From positions 1-32,842 of the forward strand of contig CANQNB010000005.1 of NCBI GenBank assembly GCA_947625065.1: a stretch of 32,842 bases of DNA. The letters are read 5' to 3'. Below the pieces are notes generated by a model, which saw only the letters and a list, made by a program, of their open reading frames with translations, was not told where the DNA came from and ran no database searches. The stretch is from an uncultured Clostridia bacterium. GTDB taxonomy: Bacteria > Bacillota > Clostridia > Christensenellales > Borkfalkiaceae. Shown in pieces: positions 27,409 to 32,842 of the stretch. Position 1 is the stretch's first letter; each line of letters begins with the position of its first letter. The position numbers and the translations under genes are program-made.

Positions 27409-30222
27409 TCACAGCACCTTCTTCAAAAATTGCCCCGTGTAGCTTTCGGGGACGGCAGCGATCTCCTCGGGGGTCCCGACCGCCACGATCTCACCGCCGC
27501 CGTCGCCCCCCTCCGGTCCGAGGTCAATGATGTGGTCGGCGATCTTGATCACGTCGAGATTGTGCTCGATGACGACCACCGTGTTTCCCCCCTCGCGCAG
27601 CCGCAAAAGGATCTTGACGAGTTTGTCCACGTCGTAGCTGTGCAGCCCCGTCGTCGGCTCGTCGAGGATGTAGAAGGTCTTCCCCGTCGACCGCTTGGAG
27701 AGCTCCGTCGCGAGCTTCACGCGCTGTGCCTCCCCGCCCGAGAGGGTGGTCGAACTCTGCCCGAGCTTGATGTAGCCGAGCCCCACTTCCTGCAGGGTGG
27801 AGATCTTATTATAGATGGAGGGCTGGCTCCTGAAGAAGTCGCACGCCTCCTCCACCGTCATTTCGAGGACGTCGGAAATGGACTTGCCCTTGTAGCGCAC
27901 CTCGAGCGTCTCGCGGTTGTAGCGCTTGCCCCCGCACACTTCGCAGGGGACGTAGACGTCGGGCAAAAAGTGCATCTCGATCTTCATGATGCCGTCGCCC
28001 TGACAGTTTTCGCACCTGCCTCCCGCGACGTTGAAGGAGAACCGCCCCGCCTTGAAGCCCATCGTCTTGGCGTCCGTCGTCGCCGCGAACAGCTCGCGGA
28101 TGGCGGTGAAGACGCCCGTATACGTCGCAGGATTGGAGCGCGGCGTGCGTCCGATCGGAGACTGGTCGATGGCGATCACCTTGTCGAAATACTCGGTGCC
28201 CTCGATCTCTCCGCTCTCGCCCGTGGGGAGGCGGGAACCGTTCAGAAGGTTGGAGAGGGCGGGCAGGATGATCTCGTTCACGAGGGAGGATTTGCCCGAT
28301 CCGCTCACCCCCGTGACGACGGTGATGAGCCCCGCGGGGATCTCGATGTCGATGCCCTTCAGATTGTTTTGGCGGCACCCATGTACGCGAAGGACCCTTC
28401 CGTCCGGCTGTTTGCGCACGGCGGGGACCTCGATCTTCCGCCGCCCCGCGAGGTAGTCCCCCGTGATGGAGGCGGGATTGTTCATGATGTCCTGCGCCGT
28501 GCCGGTCGCGACGACTTCGCCGCCGTGGATGCCTGCCTTCGGACCGATGTCGACGATGTAATCGGCAGCGCGCATGGTGTCCTCGTCGTGCTCGACGACG
28601 ATGAGGGTGTTGCCGAGGTCGCGCAGCCCCTTGAGCGAGGCAAGCAGTTTCTCGTTGTCCCGCTGATGGAGCCCGATGCTCGGCTCGTCGAGGATGTACA
28701 AAACCCCCGAGAGGGCGCTGCCAATCTGGGTCGCGAGGCGGATGCGCTGGCTCTCCCCGCCCGAGAGGGTCACCGCGCTCCTCGAGAGGGTGAGATAGTC
28801 GAGCCCCACGCCGTTGAGGAACCCGATGCGCGAGCGGATCTCCTTGAGGATGACGTCGGCGATCGCGTGCTGGCTCTTGGAGAGGACGAGCCCGTCGAAG
28901 AAGGCGGGCAGGCTGCGCACGGGCATTTCGCACACCTCGGCGATGTTCTTGCCCCCCACCGTGACCGCGAGCGCCTCCCTTTTGAGGCGTTTCCCGCGGC
29001 AGTCGGGGCAGTCGCTCGTGCGCATGTAGCGCTCGATGTCCCACTTCACCCCCTGCGAGGCGGTCTGGGCGTATCTGCGCTCCAAATTGCAGACGAATCC
29101 CTCCCATGCCGCCATGTAGGTGGAGTGCATGGTGCGGGTCGTGTATTCCATCTCGATCTTTTCGCCGCCGTTGCCGTACATGAGCAGGTCGAAGACCCCT
29201 TCGGGGAGGTCGCGGACGGGCACGTCGAGGGAGAAGTGATAGCGGCGGGCGAGGGCGCCGAGGTACGCCTGCGTCACCGAGGAGGAGTCGAGGTTCCACC
29301 CGCTGATGCGGATCGCGCCCTCACGGAGGGTCTTGGTGCGGTCGGGGCAGATGAGGTCGGCGTCCACCTTCTGCGTGAAGCCGAGCCCCGAGCAGGTCGG
29401 ACATGCCCCCCATACCGTGTTGAAGGAGAAGAGGCGGGGCTCGATCTCCTCGATGGACACCCCGCAGTCGGGGCAGGAATAGCGGGAGGAGTAGAGGGTC
29501 TCCTCCCCGTTGCAGTCGATGACGACGAGCCCGTCTGCGAGTTTGAGCGCCGTTTCGAGCGACTCGGTGAGCCGCTTCAGCACCCCCTCCTTCACGACGA
29601 GACGGTCGACGACGACGGAGATGGTGTGCTTGATGTTCTTTTCGAGCGCGATCTCCTCCTGCAAGTCATAGATGATGCCGTCGATCTTGACGCGCGCAAA
29701 GCCGCTCTTGCGGTAACTTGCGAGTTCCTTTTTATACTCCCCCTTCTTGCCGCGGACGACGGGCGCGAGGACGTGGATGCGGCTCCCCTCGGGCAGTTCG
29801 GTAACGCGGTCGGCGATCTCGTCCACCGTCTGGCGGCGGATCTCCCTGCCGCATACGGGGCAGTGCGGGATGCCCACGCGCGCAAAAAGCAGACGGAGAT
29901 AGTCGTAGATCTCCGTCACGGTCCCCACGGTGGAACGCGGGTTGTGCGATGTCGTCTTCTGATCGATAGAGATGGCGGGGGAGAGCCCGTCGATCTGCTC
30001 CACGTCGGGCTTTTCCATCATGCCGAGGAACTGCCGCGCGTAGGAGGAGAGGCTCTCCATGTAGCGGCGCTGCCCTTCGGCGAAGATGGTGTCGAACGCG
30101 AGGGTGCTCTTGCCGCTCCCCGAGAGCCCCGTAAAGACGGTGAGGCTGTCCCGCGGGATGCGCACATCGATGTTTTTCAGGTTGTTCTCTTTTGCACCTT
30201 TGACGTAGATAAAGTCTTTCAT
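27409..30222 (-). CDS. uvrA: Excinuclease ABC subunit UvrA
   Basis: 937 aa: [101 protein letters not shown], two LSGGE(S/A)QR signatures and UvrA zinc fingers. Confidence 0.99.
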   Translation of the reverse strand: MKDFIYVKGAKENNLKNIDVRIPRDSLTVFTGLSGSGKSTLAFDTIFAEGQRRYMESLSSYARQFLGMMEKPDVEQIDGLSPAISIDQKTTSHNPRSTVGTVTEIYDYLRLLFARVGIPHCPVCGREIRRQTVDEIADRVTELPEGSRIHVLAPVVRGKKGEYKKELASYRKSGFARVKIDGIIYDLQEEIALEKNIKHTISVVVDRLVVKEGVLKRLTESLETALKLADGLVVIDCNGEETLYSSRYSCPDCGVSIEEIEPRLFSFNTVWGACPTCSGLGFTQKVDADLICPDRTKTLREGAIRISGWNLDSSSVTQAYLGALARRYHFSLDVPVRDLPEGVFDLLMYGNGGEKIEMEYTTRTMHSTYMAAWEGFVCNLERRYAQTASQGVKWDIERYMRTSDCPDCRGKRLKREALAVTVGGKNIAEVCEMPVRSLPAFFDGLVLSKSQHAIADVILKEIRSRIGFLNGVGLDYLTLSRSAVTLSGGESQRIRLATQIGSALSGVLYILDEPSIGLHQRDNEKLLASLKGLRDLGNTLIVVEHDEDTMRAADYIVDIGPKAGIHGGEVVATGTAQDIMNNPASITGDYLAGRRKIEVPAVRKQPDGRVLRVHGCRQNNLKGIDIEIPAGLITVVTGVSGSGKSSLVNEIILPALSNLLNGSRLPTGESGEIEGTEYFDKVIAIDQSPIGRTPRSNPATYTGVFTAIRELFAATTDAKTMGFKAGRFSFNVAGGRCENCQGDGIMKIEMHFLPDVYVPCEVCGGKRYNRETLEVRYKGKSISDVLEMTVEEACDFFRSQPSIYNKISTLQEVGLGYIKLGQSSTTLSGGEAQRVKLATELSKRSTGKTFYILDEPTTGLHSYDVDKLVKILLRLREGGNTVVVIEHNLDVIKIADHIIDLGPEGGDGGGEIVAVGTPEEIAAVPESYTGQFLKKVL

Positions 30223-30237
30223 AGCGGAATATTCATG

Positions 30238-30275
30238 TTCACGACGTTTTGTTGCTTACAACAAAACGTCGTGAG
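30238..30275 (-). promoter_or_regulatory. Perfect 16-bp hairpin immediately upstream of uvrA
   Basis: tcacgacgttttgttg-ctta-caacaaaacgtcgtga (30239-30274), 16 nt from the uvrA ATG. Confidence 0.7.
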
Positions 30276-30282
30276 AAGTTGG

Positions 30283-30415
30283 CTCTTGGCTCCCCCTTGA
30301 GGGGGAGCTGTCACGCTGCCCTTGCGTGACGGAAGGGGTGTGATGACAAAAATTGCGACACCCCTTCCGTCACCTACGGTGACACCCACCCCTCGAGGGG
30401 TGGGCAAGGGGGCTG
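30283..30415. repeat. Composite imperfect palindromic intergenic element (MITE/REP-like)
   Basis: Nested inverted repeats: ggctcccccttgagggggagc; gtgacggaaggggtgt (30326-30341)/acaccccttccgtcac (30358-30373), perfect 16 bp; cccacccctcgaggggtggg (30385-30404), perfect 20-nt palindrome. Confidence 0.75.
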
Positions 30416-30482
30416 GTCTTCCCCTCTTTTTTCATTTTTGAGCCCGAGATTCGGACATGGGTGGCACGGATGAGGTCTTAGC

Positions 30483-31070
30483 TTACTCAAGCAGGGAGAT
30501 GAGGTGACGGACGACGGCGTCGATCTGCTTCCAGTTCGCCCCGCCGTAGCGCACTTCGCGGGCGCGGTGGATGTTATGCTTGCCTACGGCGAGCACGGCG
30601 CGCACTCCCTCTTCCTGCGCACGCAGACAGGCGGTCACGTCGTCATCGACGAGGATGGGGATCCCGTGTTCGGCGCAATAGCGTCCCTTCTCCTCGAAGG
30701 GAACGCCCGCCACGATCTCATCGTAGGGGATGCGCCGCTTTTCGAGCCAGTCGCGCGTGACCTTTTCGGGATTGACAAACCACTCCTCCGTGCGGGAGGT
30801 GAGGATGACGACCTCGTGCCCGTCCTCCCGCCAGCCGCGGAGGGTCTCGCGGGCATACCTGCGCGCCTCCGCATCGGTGAAGACGACGATGCCGCCGTCA
30901 CGGATGAATTCCAACACGTCGCTAAGCTCCCAATCGTAGACCTCCACGAACTTGTTGGAATACTCGCGCGCAAGGTGGAAGTCAAGATTTTTGCGCTCGA
31001 TATAGGCGCCCGCCTTGCCGACGCGGTCGATGATATTGAGGGTATCGTCGATGTCAACTGCGATTTTCAT
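30483..31070 (-). CDS. HAD-superfamily 5'(3')-deoxyribonucleotidase-like protein
   Basis: 195 aa: MKIAVDIDDTLNIIDRVG (DxDxT), VVILTSRTEEW, and ILVDDDVTACLRAQEEGVRAVLAV. Confidence 0.75.
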   Translation of the reverse strand: MKIAVDIDDTLNIIDRVGKAGAYIERKNLDFHLAREYSNKFVEVYDWELSDVLEFIRDGGIVVFTDAEARRYARETLRGWREDGHEVVILTSRTEEWFVNPEKVTRDWLEKRRIPYDEIVAGVPFEEKGRYCAEHGIPILVDDDVTACLRAQEEGVRAVLAVGKHNIHRAREVRYGGANWKQIDAVVRHLISLLE

Positions 31071-31095
31071 GAAGCACCTCGTGTATTACAAAATT

Positions 31096-31151
31096 TCGTA
31101 AATTTCTATCATATAGAAGCCCTTTGAGACTGAGGGCATAGAAATTTACGA
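31096..31151. repeat. Long stem-loop upstream of the nucleotidase gene
   Basis: tcgtaaatttctat (31096-31109)/atagaaatttacga (31138-31151): perfect 14-bp arms, with inner gccct (31119-31123)/agggc (31133-31137). Confidence 0.7.
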
Positions 31152-31289
31152 GGCGAATGAGCTTGTCTGCTTGAAAGGCTTGGTTCCGATTGTTCGTTCC
31201 ATCCGACAATAAGCGCAAGGGGTTGCGCAAATTGAGTGCGTTCCGCCGAAGTGAATTCGGCTGCACGCAGTTATTTGAGAATGGGGGTC

Positions 31290-31450
31290 GCGCGTCATCC
31301 TGAACGAATGTGAAGGATCCCGAAGTACGAAGTCCGACTCTTGGCTCCACCTCTGGGGGAGCTCCGCCGCAGGCGGTGAGGGGGTTCCGAACCCCTTTCC
31401 CCCGCTGTGCGGGTACTTTCTCCAAAGGGGACAGCAAGAGTGGGCGCGAT
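31290..31450. repeat. Intergenic repeat-like segment (GTCATCCTGAACGAATGTGAAGGATCC-type and GGCTCC..GGGGGAGCT-type sequences)
   Basis: gtcatcctgaacgaatgtgaaggatcc resembles widely dispersed GTCATTCTGAGCGAA-GCGAAGAATC-type bacterial repeats. ggctccacctctgggggagctccgccgcaggcggtgaggggg resembles the segments at 30288 and 15045. Confidence 0.45.
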
Positions 31451-31486
31451 GACAGACCAAAAAGACCGTACCCATGTCCGAGGTCA

Positions 31487-32842
31487 TCACTTGCGCATGC
31501 GCTTGCGGAGCTCGTTGATCGTCTCGCGGATCTCGATCGCCTTTTCAAAATCGAGGGCGTTGGAGGCGATCCGCATGAGCGTCTTGAGCTTCTCGATCTC
31601 CTCGGGAATGTCCTTTTGCGCGATCTCCGCCGACTTCTTCGTCTTGCCCGTGATGGCGATCGTCGACTTGACCTCCTTGATGATCGTCTTGGGCACGATG
31701 CCGTGCTCCTCGTTATACGCCTGCTGTTTCGCACGTCTGCGGTTGGTCTCGCCGATGGCGCGCTCCATGCTGTCCGTCATCACATCGGCATACATGATGA
31801 CCCGCCCCTCGGCATTGCGCGCGGCGCGCCCGATGGTCTGCACGAGAGAGGTCTCGCTGCGCAAGAACCCCTCCTTGTCCGCATCGAGGATGGCGACGAG
31901 TTTGACCTCGGGGAGGTCGAGCCCCTCGCGCAGGAGGTTGATGCCGCAGAGCACGTCGAACTCCCCGCTCCTCAGCCCGTTGATGATGTCGATGCGCTCG
32001 AGGGTGTCGATGTCCGAATGCATGTAGCGGACCTTCACGCCCGCCTCTTTGAAGTAATCGGTGAGGCTCTCCGCCATGCGCTTCGTGAGAGTGGTGATGA
32101 GCACGCGTCCCCCACCCATGACCGTGGTCCGCACCTCAGAGAGCAGATCGTCGATCTGTCCGCGGGTGGGTTTGACGGTGACGGGCGGGTCCAAGAGCCC
32201 GGTGGGTCGGATGAGCTGTTCGACGACCTGCCCCGCCTCGCCGAGTTCGTAGGGCGCGGGCGTCGCAGACACGCAGATGAGCTGTGGGATGCGCTCGTCG
32301 AACTCCGCAAAGGTGAGCGGGCGGTTGTCATACGCCGCCTTGACGCGGAAGCCGTAGTCGACGAGGCTGGTCTTGCGCGCGCGGTCGCCGTTGTACATCG
32401 CGCGGATCTGCGGGATGGTCATGTGGCTCTCGTCGATAAAGACGAGAAAGTGCTCGGGGAAATAGTCGAGCAAGGTAAAGGGCGGCTCTCCGGGAGAACG
32501 CCCGTCGAAGTAGCGGGAATAATTTTCGATGCCCGAGCAGTAGCCGATCTCGCGCATCATCTCGAGGTCATGCTCGGTGCGCTGCCTGAGCCGCTGCGCC
32601 TCGAGGAGCTTGCCCTCCTGCTCGAACGCCTGCACCTCCCCATCGAGGTCCTGCGCGATCATGGCGAGGGCGTAGGCGAGCCGTTCGCTCCCCACCGCAT
32701 AGTGGCTGGCGGGGAAGATGACGGTGTGTTTGAGCTCGGAGAGGATCTTGCCCGTCGTGACATCCTCCTCGCAGATGCGGTCGATCTCGTCGCCGAAGAA
32801 CTCGACGCGGATCGCCACCTCCGAATTGGAGGCGGGGAAGAT
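31487..32842 (-). CDS. uvrB: Excinuclease ABC subunit UvrB, 5' part beyond the right window edge
   Basis: [23 protein letters not shown]...[11 protein letters not shown]...[29 protein letters not shown]...[15 protein letters not shown]...[40 protein letters not shown], plus C-terminal UVR domain. Confidence 0.99.
   Translation of the reverse strand: MFPASNSEVAIRVEFFGDEIDRICEEDVTTGKILSELKHTVIFPASHYAVGSERLAYALAMIAQDLDGEVQAFEQEGKLLEAQRLRQRTEHDLEMMREIGYCSGIENYSRYFDGRSPGEPPFTLLDYFPEHFLVFIDESHMTIPQIRAMYNGDRARKTSLVDYGFRVKAAYDNRPLTFAEFDERIPQLICVSATPAPYELGEAGQVVEQLIRPTGLLDPPVTVKPTRGQIDDLLSEVRTTVMGGGRVLITTLTKRMAESLTDYFKEAGVKVRYMHSDIDTLERIDIINGLRSGEFDVLCGINLLREGLDLPEVKLVAILDADKEGFLRSETSLVQTIGRAARNAEGRVIMYADVMTDSMERAIGETNRRRAKQQAYNEEHGIVPKTIIKEVKSTIAITGKTKKSAEIAQKDIPEEIEKLKTLMRIASNALDFEKAIEIRETINELRKRMRK

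Noticed and set aside
30238-30275. LexA/SOS box upstream of uvrA
   Set aside because: The dyad is a long hairpin and does not match the Firmicute CGAAC-n4-GTTCG type LexA box.
27394-30300. 968-aa + strand ORF
   Set aside because: Antisense to uvrA, an unmistakable gene; the long open frame is a codon-bias artefact.
31054-31734. 226-aa minus ORF overlapping the uvrB end and the intergenic gap
   Set aside because: Its N-terminal part is out of frame within uvrB and the rest is non-coding repeat-like sequence; no SD or domain.

Overview
All convincing genes in this ~33 kb window, about 20 CDSs, lie on the minus strand, so transcription runs from high to low coordinates. The window is probably from a GC-rich anaerobic Firmicute/Clostridia-type genome (inference). 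Right part: uvrB (5'-truncated by the window edge), a HAD-type nucleotidase, uvrA and a class I/II aminotransferase. Next comes a putative operon (26010->15193): phosphodiester glycosidase (NAGPA-like) lipoprotein, SGNH hydrolase, DUF4127 protein, ROK kinase/regulator, GH20-like hexosaminidase, GH31, an acyltransferase-like protein and an RpiR/MurR-type regulator, closed by a clear intrinsic terminator. A second operon (14587->1) follows: a very large (~1,496 aa) uncharacterised lipoprotein with three degenerate ~310-aa repeats, an ABC solute-binding protein, two LplB/LplC-type permeases, a second DUF4127 paralog, a second GH31, an Ig-like (BIG2) lipoprotein and a glycerophosphodiester phosphodiesterase-like protein (truncated at the left edge). 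The most striking non-coding signal is a near-identical promoter module upstream of both operons: 34 nt with 4 transition-only differences, each with TTGACA-17 nt-TACAAT. This suggests one coordinated regulon for import and dismantling of a phosphodiester-containing glycan. Other signals are a strongly over-represented TACCCATGTCCG-like oligomer, a structured leader RNA, hairpins upstream of uvrA and of the nucleotidase, and MITE-like intergenic palindromes. No tRNA, rRNA, CRISPR array or intact transposase was recognised.
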